Below are positions 42,904 to 51,398 of a stretch of 55,930 nt of DNA, in pieces. Made by a program: the position numbers and the translations under genes. Under the pieces are notes generated by a model. It was not told where the DNA came from. It was given only the letters and a program-made list of their open reading frames with translations, and did not search any database. Within the stretch, counting starts at the first letter, position 1; each line of letters begins with the position of its first letter. The stretch is from Bacteroidales bacterium KA00344 (GTDB lineage Bacteria > Bacteroidota > Bacteroidia > Bacteroidales > Bacteroidaceae), in contig KQ959400.1 of NCBI GenBank assembly GCA_001552765.1, forward strand, positions 50,124 to 106,053, written 5' to 3'.

Positions 42904-44208
42904 TTATCGGTGAATATGCAGATATTTCTTACCCCCTGCGATGTAGAGGCCTTGCGGAAGGTTGCCTGAGGCAGAAACACGCTGGCCTTGGAGGTTATAG
43001 ATGGGGGTGGCAACGAGAGAGCCGGTAGCGGACTTGGAAGAACGGTTGTTGTTAGGCAACCCATCGATAAGGATGTTCGAGATGCCAGTTGGATCTTTGC
43101 CGATAAACCGCTGCAACTCAAACATGGCGGCGAGTGGCTTGCCGGTGTTCTGCGTATATAGCGAAGCATTCCACCAAGAACTACGGGCAGGATTGGCATC
43201 GGCCCAGAACTCATTGTCCTCCGGCATCCACCAGAAGAGTCCGGTAACCTTCGGATGTTTGTCGATCTCGTTGATCAAATCGCTGGTAAACTTTTTCTGT
43301 CCGGCTTCGGTGAGCGGCCAAGTCTTTTGCACGGTAGATGAATATTTGCTGCCCAATGCCCATCTTGCGCCGTACCCAGTCTCCACAATCATGATGTCTT
43401 TATCGCCATGCTTGCTTTCCAACGTATTGAGTGCTGAGGAAAGCGTGCCGAGTGTTCCGTGATAATCAGGATAATAGCTCAGTCCGATGATGTCGTAATC
43501 CAACTGATTGCCTAACGTGTTATAGAAGTTCGTAACGTTCCACGGATTGCTCAGCTCTGTATGGATAACGATTTTTGCCTCCGGACACACCTCCTTGCAA
43601 CCCTTCACGCCTGCCTTCAGATATTTCACGAAATTGGCGAACGTGCCACCCTTATAGCCCCTACCATCAGGTAGGCAGTGGCCTGTAGGCCACATCATGC
43701 CATTGGTGATTTCGTTTCCCGGCTGAATGAAGTCGGGCACTACCCCGTTTTCTTTCATATACTTCAGGCTTCTTACCGTGTACCGGTAAACGCTGTCGGC
43801 CAACACGTTGGGGTCGCTGCTGTTCCAGGCCGCGGGTGTGGAGTGTTGTCCCGGGTCGGTCCACGTGTCGGAATAATGGAAATCCAACATCAGCGCGTAA
43901 CCCTCGTCCTTGATGCGTTTGCCCAATGCCGTTGCATAGGCGAGGTCTTGCCTCGCTCCCCATGCCTTATGTTCGTCGGGTGCTTTCGACGGGTCTACGA
44001 ACACGCGGACGCGCATGGCATTCCAGCCTGCTTTTTCACCGAAATATTTCAGCGGCTCCACCTGCACGCCGTCTTGGTCAAGATAGCGCACCCCATGCTT
44101 CTCGTATGTTGGCAGCAACGAGATGTCACCTCCAACATATTTTTGTTGTGCCTGCGCCATGATAGGAAACAGGCATGCTCCAATAATAATTTTGATAATC
44201 TTATGCAT
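42904..44208 (-). CDS. GH53 arabinogalactan endo-beta-1,4-galactanase, secreted
   Basis: The 434-residue protein has a signal peptide (FPIMAQA, then QQ). The GH53 fold is shown by GWNAMRVRVFVDPS, LDFHYSDTWTDPGQH, the acid/base Glu in IQPGNEITNGMMWP and the nucleophile Glu in MIVETGYGAR. It cleaves beta-1,4-galactan chains. The last ~35 residues (IYNLQGQRVSASGNLPQGL...AGGKKYLH) match the tail of the amylase and subtilase here. It has its own promoter, separated from the amylase by a terminator, and no LacI dyad is seen in front of it. Confidence 0.92.
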   Translation of the reverse strand: MHKIIKIIIGACLFPIMAQAQQKYVGGDISLLPTYEKHGVRYLDQDGVQVEPLKYFGEKAGWNAMRVRVFVDPSKAPDEHKAWGARQDLAYATALGKRIKDEGYALMLDFHYSDTWTDPGQHSTPAAWNSSDPNVLADSVYRYTVRSLKYMKENGVVPDFIQPGNEITNGMMWPTGHCLPDGRGYKGGTFANFVKYLKAGVKGCKEVCPEAKIVIHTELSNPWNVTNFYNTLGNQLDYDIIGLSYYPDYHGTLGTLSSALNTLESKHGDKDIMIVETGYGARWALGSKYSSTVQKTWPLTEAGQKKFTSDLINEIDKHPKVTGLFWWMPEDNEFWADANPARSSWWNASLYTQNTGKPLAAMFELQRFIGKDPTGISNILIDGLPNNNRSSKSATGSLVATPIYNLQGQRVSASGNLPQGLYIAGGKKYLHIHR

Positions 44209-44231
44209 ATTAGTTGATAAATAGGTTGTTG

Positions 44232-44261
44232 CAAATATACGAATAAAACAGCAAATACAAA
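44232..44261 (-). promoter_or_regulatory. Promoter for GH53 gene
   Basis: The minus strand reads TATATTTG at 44232-44239 with TTTG 18 bases upstream, a good -33/-7 pair. The leader is about 17-20 nt. Confidence 0.65.
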
Positions 44262-44269
44262 CAAGAAAA

Positions 44270-44336
44270 GGGTCGCAGATTGAAACAAGACGTCATCGAA
44301 AAACTTTCGACAGCTACCCCGCTTAATCTGCGACCC
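44270..44336 (-). terminator. Hairpin terminator after GH13 amylase
   Basis: GGGTCGCAGATT (44270-44281) is the exact complement of AATCTGCGACCC (44325-44336), a 12-bp stem with a loop holding TCGAAA/TTTCGA. It lies 20 bp after the amylase stop and before the GH53 promoter. Confidence 0.65.
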
Positions 44337-44355
44337 GAAGGATAATAGATTATAT

Positions 44356-46374
44356 TTACTGAATGATCACTTTTTTTCCATGGTGTATGTAGATGCCTTT
44401 CTGTGTGGGACGAGCCACCTTTACGCCGGTGAGCGTGTACCATGCGTTGTCGGCAACCGATGCTTGGGTCAGCCCCTTGATGTCGAGCGTCGGGTCGGAT
44501 TGCGTGGAGTTCATGTTGTACCATCCGTTGTCGGTAAACACCATGTCTGCGGTTTGGTTTCCTGTTCCATTGCCTCCGTTATTGAAAATGATTTTGCTTG
44601 GCGGAACGGTCTCCGAGCCGTAGTAGCACCACTTCCAGATGTAGCCGCCATCCTTTGATTTGCCCACGCGATAAACGTGATCCTTGTCGCCGGGCCAATG
44701 GGCATTGTTGTCGGGCGTGTAGTTGGCGCCACCCTCAATCCATGCCCAGGCATGAACTTCAATGTCGGCCGACCAAGTTGCCGGGGCAATGAAATTGGCA
44801 GAGAATGTGTAGCCCGCGGGCGGTGTTTCAAAGGTTTCGTCTTCCGGCTTGGCAAACGTGTAATTGCGGGTCGTGGTCGAGGTCACACTTCCATTCACCA
44901 GCAAGCCCACTTTCAGGGTGCAGTTGTCAGAAATGGTGATGCTCGTTCCGCCGGCAACAACTTTGCCGTTGGTGGCAGAGGGGGTGGAACCGTCGGTGGT
45001 GTAGACCAGTTGAGCACTGCTCTCGGCAGACACAGCTGTCAGTTTGGTGTTGAAGGCCTCAGTGTATGTTCCCGAAGGCTTGTCAGCGAAAGCCACCTCT
45101 GTATTCGGCGAGAGGTAGTAGGCATAGTGATGACCGCTGAGAATTTTGACATAGCGGTTGGCGGCCGGCTCGCTGTAGTTTGCGCCAACCATGACAAGCA
45201 GCTTTCCTTTGCTGCCGGTTACAATATTACCGAAATAGCTTGCAGCGCTGCGATAGTTGGAGTAGGAACTGGTGTTGGTGATGCCGGCAGTCTTGCGGGC
45301 ATCGATCATGGCTTTTATCTCATAGGGATAGGCCAGATAGTGTTTGTAGAACACGCAGGGTGTACCCGGCATGGCCAAGAGGAACGCATTGGCTGCCAAC
45401 GTATCCTTCTCCAGCGCCCCATTGCTTTCGCCATTGTCTCTCTTCTCCGTATCGTGGTTTTCAATGAAGGTCACGGCGTATCTGTAGTAACTTTGGTCGC
45501 TGTTCGTGCTTACGATTGGCCAGTTGCTGCCGTTCGGCTTCCCGAGACTGTTCCAATTTCCGCTATTGGCAGCATTAGTCACCGTGTATTTGAAGTCAAA
45601 GTCGAAAGCCGCGCTGTGCTTTTCGGTGTAATCAATCCATTGCTTGATTTTGGATGATCCATCCCAAAACTCGCCTACGGAAAATTCAACACCGGCGGCA
45701 TTATTGTAGTCGCGCACGCGTGACGCCCAAAATCCTTTCACCATGTCGTATCGGAAGCCTACATAGCCCAAATCCTTGACGAGAAACTGCTGATAAGCCT
45801 TGACGATATTCTGCACGTTGGCACTCTTGTGGTCCAAGTCGCGCATGCCGTCCCAGCCTTCGCCCTCGTCAGGGTTGGAGCTGAGGGAAACGCCGTCTTT
45901 ATCGGCTTGCGTTTTCGTTTTGCCGTTGCAGTCATTGGCCACGATGTCTGTGGTTTTCAGCTGATAGGTCACGCCGTTATAGGTTTCGGCGGGAAATCCC
46001 CACCAGCCTTTGGTGTTGTGGTGATTAATCACCACGTCGGCTATTGTGCCTATGCCGTTGGCCTTGAACGTGCTGATCATCGACTTCAAATCCTGTTGCG
46101 TTCCGAACGAGGAGTTTTGGTCGAAGTAGTAGTAGGGGTCGTAGCCCATCGAGGTGGAGTTGAGGCATTTGCCGCTCTGCGGCACCCATACGAGGTCGAA
46201 ATAGCCCTTGAAATCTCCGGCCTGGCCCTCCAGTTTGGTCCATTTAGACTTTATGAAGCTGTCCCAGTAGAATCCCTGGAGCATCACACCACTGTAGTTG
46301 GCGGGCCATCCCTGTGCCATTAAACTCATCGGCAGCAGTAGAGCTGCCAATACCAAAGTGTAGAATCGTTTCAT
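44356..46374 (-). CDS. GH13 alpha-amylase, secreted, with C-terminal carbohydrate-binding modules
   Basis: The 672-residue protein has a signal peptide (PMSLMAQ). GH13 regions I-IV are visible: DVVINHH, GFRYDMVKGFW (nucleophile Asp), SVGEFWDGS (Glu) and FIENHDTE. After the barrel come a chitobiase-like Ig segment (VYTTDGSTPSATNG) and a starch-binding region of CBM26-like type (WPGDKDHVYRVGKSKDGGYIWKW). The last residues (WYTLTGVKVA...KGIYIHHGKKVIIQ) resemble the tails of GH53 and the subtilase. It lacks a lipobox, unlike canonical SusG. A LacI-type operator lies 93 bp upstream of the ATG. Confidence 0.94.
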   Translation of the reverse strand: MKRFYTLVLAALLLPMSLMAQGWPANYSGVMLQGFYWDSFIKSKWTKLEGQAGDFKGYFDLVWVPQSGKCLNSTSMGYDPYYYFDQNSSFGTQQDLKSMISTFKANGIGTIADVVINHHNTKGWWGFPAETYNGVTYQLKTTDIVANDCNGKTKTQADKDGVSLSSNPDEGEGWDGMRDLDHKSANVQNIVKAYQQFLVKDLGYVGFRYDMVKGFWASRVRDYNNAAGVEFSVGEFWDGSSKIKQWIDYTEKHSAAFDFDFKYTVTNAANSGNWNSLGKPNGSNWPIVSTNSDQSYYRYAVTFIENHDTEKRDNGESNGALEKDTLAANAFLLAMPGTPCVFYKHYLAYPYEIKAMIDARKTAGITNTSSYSNYRSAASYFGNIVTGSKGKLLVMVGANYSEPAANRYVKILSGHHYAYYLSPNTEVAFADKPSGTYTEAFNTKLTAVSAESSAQLVYTTDGSTPSATNGKVVAGGTSITISDNCTLKVGLLVNGSVTSTTTRNYTFAKPEDETFETPPAGYTFSANFIAPATWSADIEVHAWAWIEGGANYTPDNNAHWPGDKDHVYRVGKSKDGGYIWKWCYYGSETVPPSKIIFNNGGNGTGNQTADMVFTDNGWYNMNSTQSDPTLDIKGLTQASVADNAWYTLTGVKVARPTQKGIYIHHGKKVIIQ

Positions 46375-46402
46375 GATTGTATTTTTAGGTTTTTATTATG
46401 CG

Positions 46403-46432
46403 CTAAGTTACAACAAAATGAGCATGTTTCAA
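46403..46432 (-). promoter_or_regulatory. Promoter for GH13 gene
   Basis: The minus strand reads TAACTTAG (46403-46410), one mismatch from TAnnTTTG, with TTG 19 bases upstream (46430-46432). Confidence 0.5.
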
Positions 46433-46466
46433 TGAATTGCCTGCATGATAATGATGTTGTTTTTGT

Positions 46467-46478
46467 GCAATCGATTGT
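46467..46478. promoter_or_regulatory. LacI-type operator upstream of GH13 gene
   Basis: GCAATCGATTGT matches the GCAAnCGnTTGC dyad with one mismatch in the last base. Fifty-six bases separate it from the -7 box, nearly the same as for the operator upstream of susC. Confidence 0.6.
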
Positions 46479-46506
46479 CTTGCTCGTTAATTGTTTGAAA
46501 AATTCT

Positions 46507-46894
46507 TGACAAACACCCCTGTAAAACTCGCTTATTTCAAAACAATTTTACTTCCGTCCTGAAAATCGCGAAATTTTCGAAATTCGTAGTTTGTTGATAA
46601 TCAAGAAATTCCGTTAAAACCCTTTTTTATCCCCTTTCTTGTCGTTTGCGGTTGCATATCGAATGGCATCGCGGAAAGGCTTTAAACGCATTGCGGTTGA
46701 GGCTTAACCGCAATGTCGATAAGGCTTAATCGTACTGCCATTAAGCCTCCGTCATGATACGTCGGTATGAAAAACGCAACAGGAGGGCTGTTTTCACATT
46801 TTACGAATAGCTGAAGACGGCAGAAATATAGCCCTTTTTGCGCTGAATGTACGGAAAATAATCACTCGAAAATGGTATTTATTGTTTACACAGA
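46507..46894 (-). repeat. Dispersed intergenic repeat, copy 5 (inverted)
   Basis: On the minus strand it shows the 5' block TCAGCGCAAAAAGGGCTATA, ATCATGACGGAGGCTTAA, the ~22-nt unit array (about 46640-46745), the dyad TTGATTATCAA (46594-46604) and the 3' end GGGGTGTTTGTCAAG. One unit junction can pair as AGGCTTAA with TTAAGCCT, and another as GCGGTT with AACCGC. It points to the GH13 gene. Confidence 0.9.
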
Positions 46895-46991
46895 GAAATG
46901 ACCGGATAGGGTCACCCGATTGTAAAATACATATCAGCGGGGAATGTGGCATTTCTTGGATGGGTGAGCGTTTGAAACGACAACAAAGCAT

Positions 46992-47024
46992 AAAAAAAGG
47001 CGACACCCAATGGTGAGTGTCGCC
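46992..47024 (-). terminator. Intrinsic terminator of the susC-susD-susE-susF operon
   Basis: On the minus strand GGCGACAC and GTGTCGCC (46999-47024) form an 8-bp stem followed by seven T residues (46992-46998). It lies 70 bp after the susF stop. Confidence 0.85.
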
Positions 47025-47094
47025 CTGAAACGTCATTTTATTTAGAATGATTACCTATTGAAGATACGATTATAGGTTATTGTGAGTATGTCCC

Positions 47095-48540
47095 TTATTT
47101 CGCTTTCAGTTCAGCGTAGGGGGCACGGTCTGTGTTCTCCAAGTGGAGAATGATGTCGAAGGTACCCGACTGGGCAACGGGAATGTTATCGTTGCTTCCC
47201 TGAATGAGCTTACCGAGCGATCCGCCGAGATTCACACCGCTCCAGCTGCCGTCTCCATCCTTGAACTTGATGGACTTGCCGGCTTCGAGCTTCACGCCCT
47301 TGGCTTCCCAAGTCTTGTTGGCGGCGTTCCATGTCATGGTTACGCCTGCGCCCCACTGGTCAGCGTTGCCAACGAGGGCATCGCCCACTACATGCATCTC
47401 CTTGAAGGGTTTCAGCGTGTAGGACATGGATGTGAGGTCTACGGTCACGAAGTAGAAGCCCGTTTCGGGAGCAGGAATATTTTGGCTGCCGTCTGCCGTG
47501 AGTTTGCCCTCGCCGTTGTATTCCCAGTCGCCGCTCCAATCGTCGCCACCATTGGGTTTGAACTTAAATTCACCGTCGAGATAGAACGCACCGTAGTATT
47601 TGCCATCGGAGTTAGGTCCGTACATAGCGTAGGGATGTTCGCCCCACTTGCTGTTGTTGCCCACCTCGTAGATAAATTCAGAGAAGTTGATGCCCTTCAC
47701 GGTATAGGTGTATTCCATCATGTTGATGGTCACAGACACATAGCGGGAACCTGCGGGAACCATGAACGTACCGTCGTCGGAGAGTTTGGCTCGGCGCTCC
47801 ATAGAACCGGTTTCGCCATTCTTGCCGTTGCCACTCGTGGTACCCAAGAGCATAGACCAGTCGTTCTTGTTTGTGATACCGTCGCAGGCCTTATCGTCAC
47901 CAATGGCAAACCATGTATCCTTGGTCGCATCTACAGGGAAAGTGATGGTAAAGACGGGGTCGTCATACACGTTGGTTTCGCTGTGGCTGAACTTCAAAGG
48001 TTTCGTAGCTGCCGATTTTGCCCAGTCGTTGGGACCGCCAATGATATAATAGGCCTCTGCGATGTCGGGCTTGACTGTGGTCACGGTGTAAACAATCTTA
48101 CCGGCATCGATGAGTGCTGCCTGCCCGTTTTTCACAGCATTGAGATACACCTGCGCATCAAACTTGCGAGCCACAGGATTTTTGCCGAAGGCCTGCTCGA
48201 TGAGAGCCTGCAAATCGGCCTTAGAAGCATGCCCGTCGAGGGTCGTGTTTACAACGGTAGCCTTGGCCTCGCTTGCACCCTGTGGCGTTAGCTCCACACG
48301 AGCTTTGCCCAGTGCATATCCCTCGGGCAGGGTGGCCGTGGTGAGAGCAAACACCGGAACGGCGTCTACTCCCTCGGTAAGTGTTTGCGGCTCTACGGCC
48401 GATGCCTTAAAACCAGGAATGGTGATGGCGGCTTCCTGCGGATTGGACTGCGGAGCAGCCCAGTCGGCGTAGTCGTCATTGCAGGAACTCGTGAAGAGTC
48501 CTGCAATAGCGAGTGTCAGATATAATGATATTTTTTTCAT
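47095..48540 (-). CDS. susF: SusF-like outer-membrane starch-binding lipoprotein
   Basis: The 481-residue protein has a lipobox (LFTSSCNDD, acylated Cys then acidic residues that favour surface export). It contains repeated starch-binding modules of SusE/SusF type: AYYIIGGPNDWAKS, then a middle module (GNNSKWGEHPYAMYGPNSDGKYYGAF) and a C-terminal one (MHVVGDALVGNADQWGAGV). Each has aromatic residues that could stack on glucose rings. It is the last gene of the susC-F operon. The susF/susE names follow family logic, not biochemical proof. Confidence 0.85.
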   Translation of the reverse strand: MKKISLYLTLAIAGLFTSSCNDDYADWAAPQSNPQEAAITIPGFKASAVEPQTLTEGVDAVPVFALTTATLPEGYALGKARVELTPQGASEAKATVVNTTLDGHASKADLQALIEQAFGKNPVARKFDAQVYLNAVKNGQAALIDAGKIVYTVTTVKPDIAEAYYIIGGPNDWAKSAATKPLKFSHSETNVYDDPVFTITFPVDATKDTWFAIGDDKACDGITNKNDWSMLLGTTSGNGKNGETGSMERRAKLSDDGTFMVPAGSRYVSVTINMMEYTYTVKGINFSEFIYEVGNNSKWGEHPYAMYGPNSDGKYYGAFYLDGEFKFKPNGGDDWSGDWEYNGEGKLTADGSQNIPAPETGFYFVTVDLTSMSYTLKPFKEMHVVGDALVGNADQWGAGVTMTWNAANKTWEAKGVKLEAGKSIKFKDGDGSWSGVNLGGSLGKLIQGSNDNIPVAQSGTFDIILHLENTDRAPYAELKAK

Positions 48541-48574
48541 ATCTATTGTTTTCTTTAGTCAACTTGGATTATTG

Positions 48575-49732
48575 TTACTTGATCTCACCGGTTTCCGATG
48601 TAAAGTTCATGTAGATCTTTTGGCCCTTTGTGCCTTGGACGCGATCTTGGTCGCCGCCCTTGCCACGATACTTGATGACCTTGTCGAATACCATAAACTC
48701 AGTCTTCCACCAGTCATAGTCAGGAAGTTTCACATACACACGCACACCGCCGTCACCTGAGGTATTGTTGGCAAATGCGGGTGACTCAAAGTTTCCGTCA
48801 GCCGTTGTAGGAACGGTGAACATCGCACCATCTTCCAGTTCTTTCCAATCGGCTCCGGCAGTTGCGGTTCCCATGAGCCATACCTCGGGTTTATTGAATC
48901 TCACGTCGTAGACAATGTCTCGACCGGATACAGAGGTGGTGACGATCATCAGATACCAACCCGGCTTGGACGAGGCGATGTTGCCGTCAGCCTCGATAAT
49001 CTCGCTGCCGAGTTCGCTCGCAGCATTGACTACTATCTTGGAGAAGCCTACTTCGTTGCCGTCCCATGCCTTGGAGGTGTTGAACTTGATACCTTTTCCA
49101 TCGATGTAGACCAGATGCCAGAACATGTTGTCGGTGTCATAAACTGGAGTCATGACCAAGGAAGTCTCCCAGCTCCAGTTGTTGAAGTTACCCGTGATAT
49201 AGATGTTCTCAGGCAGCGTAACGGGAGGCAAAGCGTAACTCAGGTTAACTTTGTTCAGCGTTACTACGTTGGAAGTGATAGACGTACCCGACACGCTACC
49301 ACCTGTCTTGCTGGTCATGACAGCCTTGGCGCGGACATAAACGGGGATGGTCATCGGGAAGTCGGAATCCTTTTTGCCGGCGTTCAGTTCCAAGGTGGTC
49401 AACGTACTGGCCAGCTCGGCAACGTCAAGGTTCATCCTGGCAGAGGTGAATGTCTGGGAGAGAGCCGTTGCATCGCTCATGTCGCTCTTGGTAGCCACCT
49501 CTACAGTGTAGGACGTTACGGCCGGAAAACCGTAGTCTGGCTGTGAGCAGGTGAGCTCCAAGGTGCTGGAGTTGGCCAGGTCAATAACATTGTTTGCCGC
49601 AATACTTGGGGTATTCAGCACGAATGTCGTGGGAGTTGTCAGCACAGGATTGCTGGCATTGTCGTCCTCACAGGAAGTAAGGAGAGCAAAGCTGCATAGC
49701 AGCAGCAGTGATGACTTAAATATATTTTTCAT
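48575..49732 (-). CDS. susE: SusE-like outer-membrane starch-binding lipoprotein
   Basis: The 385-residue lipoprotein (lipobox ALLTSCEDD) begins with a SusE-type immunoglobulin-like domain (TTPTTFVLNTPSIAANNVIDL, TLELTCSQPDYGFPAVTSYTVEV) and ends with starch-binding modules (ENIYITGNFNNWSWETSLVM; KPEVWLMGTATAGADWKE). It lies between susD and susF, with 34 bp to the latter and 20 bp to the former, so one transcript is likely. Confidence 0.87.
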   Translation of the reverse strand: MKNIFKSSLLLLCSFALLTSCEDDNASNPVLTTPTTFVLNTPSIAANNVIDLANSSTLELTCSQPDYGFPAVTSYTVEVATKSDMSDATALSQTFTSARMNLDVAELASTLTTLELNAGKKDSDFPMTIPVYVRAKAVMTSKTGGSVSGTSITSNVVTLNKVNLSYALPPVTLPENIYITGNFNNWSWETSLVMTPVYDTDNMFWHLVYIDGKGIKFNTSKAWDGNEVGFSKIVVNAASELGSEIIEADGNIASSKPGWYLMIVTTSVSGRDIVYDVRFNKPEVWLMGTATAGADWKELEDGAMFTVPTTADGNFESPAFANNTSGDGGVRVYVKLPDYDWWKTEFMVFDKVIKYRGKGGDQDRVQGTKGQKIYMNFTSETGEIK

Positions 49733-49752
49733 TTTCGAACTTTTTTAGATAG

Positions 49753-51375
49753 TTAGTAATCCTTGTTCTGCACCAGGTTTTCGTTGACAGTCATATCCTG
49801 TGTAGGAATGGCAAAGATGTTCTTGCTGGATGAGAACTGGGTTCCCTCAAAGGCTCCGCCCTTCCACTGCCAAGTATAATTGTTGCTGCCACCAAAGTAG
49901 CCGAAGCGGATCAAGGTGGGCCGACGGATTCCCTCGAAGTAGAACTCGCGGCTCCACTCGTCGCAGATATCCTTCATGGTCCATGTGGTCTTTTTCTCTG
50001 CATTGGCACGTGTACGCAGTGCGTTGAGTGCGTTCATGCCTTCGGTTGTCACCTTATTGCCGTTGAGGCGAGCATCTGCCTCGGCAAAGATGAGGTAGGC
50101 CTCAGCTGTTCGGAAGAAGAAAAAGTCGGCATCGGGGAACTGACTGCTGTGACCGGAAGAACCGTCTGTCTTGAAGTTATTGAACTTCAGGGTGGCAAAG
50201 CCATTCTTGAACGTGCCTACCTCGGTGTTGTCGAGGGTACGACCCTCGCCGTCGAAGATGGCACGGTCGTCGCCTGCAGCCTCGGGCATCATGTATGCAT
50301 TGACATTGGGTGCGTCGTTGCGCGGGAAGAACTTGCGGATGAGGTCGGGACGACAACGGTTACCGCTCCAGGACTCTTTGGTGTTGTTTCCCTTAGTCCC
50401 ATCAATCCTTACGCAAGCCTCTTTGTCTATGGGACCGGCCATAAGGAATAAGGATGTACCCCAAGAAGTGGTGGTGATACCATCCTGCACGATGGGGAAG
50501 ATACCTTCTACAGATGCACCATTGGTGCCATTATCGCCCATAAACAACTGCTGATAGGCAGACCAGGTCTGGCCGGAAGGGTCCTTCTTGGCTGTGGTGT
50601 AAAGCTTATAGGGAGAGTTCATCACCTTCTGGGCATACTCCTTGGCCTTAGACCAGTTGGGCGTGCCGGTGTAAACCTCTGCATTCAGATACAGACGGGC
50701 CAGCAATATCCAGCAGGCAGCCTGATCCACACGGCCGTAGCCGGCTTCTCCTTCCTTCTTGGGCTGAGCCTTAGACAGCTTGCCTTCAATGTCGAGCAGT
50801 TCGCTTTCGATCCATTTGTAAAGGTCGGCGCGCTGAATTTGCTTGGGTTTTTCTGATGAAATGGCTGTTGTAAAAGGCACGTTACCAAAGCAATCCATCA
50901 ACATATAGTAGTTGAGTGCACGCAGGAAACGAACTTCTGCGGTCATCGTCGCGTCCTCTTCGGCAAATTGAGTGAGATACTGGTTGCAAACGGTTACTCC
51001 AAAATACAAGCGATAATAGAAACCGCGAAGCATTGGGTGAGAGGCATCGTAACTGTTGAAATTGAATGCCGCAACCCCCTCGTCTCCCCATCCGCAGATG
51101 GCTTCGTCTGTCGTAAGTTCGTTAGCATTGAACATCTGGCGCACATATCCGGTTGTACCGCCATCAAGACCATCGACATCGCAGTCACCACTGGCACCGC
51201 CCTGACCAGCTACGGCAATGTTTGCATAACACTTGTTCATCAGCTGACTTGCTGTAACCTGAGTCACAATATCCGGATCTTTGGGAGAAATCTCCAGCAC
51301 ATCAGAGCATGAAGACATTCCAAATGTCAGTGCAAGAGCTGCTGCCGGAAGTATATTTTTTATATAGGTTTTCAT
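49753..51375 (-). CDS. susD: SusD-like glycan-binding lipoprotein
   Basis: The 540-residue lipoprotein (lipobox FGMSSCSDV) has SusD/RagB features: ASQLMNKCYANIAVAG near the N-terminus, the helical TPR-like region (RFLRALNYYMLMDCFGNVPF), and the C-terminal FFRTAEAYLIFAEADARLNG and ALRTRANAEKKTTWTMKDICDEWSREFYFEGIRRPTLIRFG. It forms the lid on the SusC barrel and binds the glycan. The start is 23 bp after the susC stop. Confidence 0.93.
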   Translation of the reverse strand: MKTYIKNILPAAALALTFGMSSCSDVLEISPKDPDIVTQVTASQLMNKCYANIAVAGQGGASGDCDVDGLDGGTTGYVRQMFNANELTTDEAICGWGDEGVAAFNFNSYDASHPMLRGFYYRLYFGVTVCNQYLTQFAEEDATMTAEVRFLRALNYYMLMDCFGNVPFTTAISSEKPKQIQRADLYKWIESELLDIEGKLSKAQPKKEGEAGYGRVDQAACWILLARLYLNAEVYTGTPNWSKAKEYAQKVMNSPYKLYTTAKKDPSGQTWSAYQQLFMGDNGTNGASVEGIFPIVQDGITTTSWGTSLFLMAGPIDKEACVRIDGTKGNNTKESWSGNRCRPDLIRKFFPRNDAPNVNAYMMPEAAGDDRAIFDGEGRTLDNTEVGTFKNGFATLKFNNFKTDGSSGHSSQFPDADFFFFRTAEAYLIFAEADARLNGNKVTTEGMNALNALRTRANAEKKTTWTMKDICDEWSREFYFEGIRRPTLIRFGYFGGSNNYTWQWKGGAFEGTQFSSSKNIFAIPTQDMTVNENLVQNKDY

Positions 51376-51398
51376 AATTGATCTATCCTTGTTTAAAT

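Noticed and set aside
47143..48291. Long plus-strand ORF (382 codons) antisense to susF
   Set aside because: It is opposite a clear lipoprotein gene with matching domains; the long antisense frame is a by-product of codon usage. The same applies to 44677-45657 opposite the amylase.
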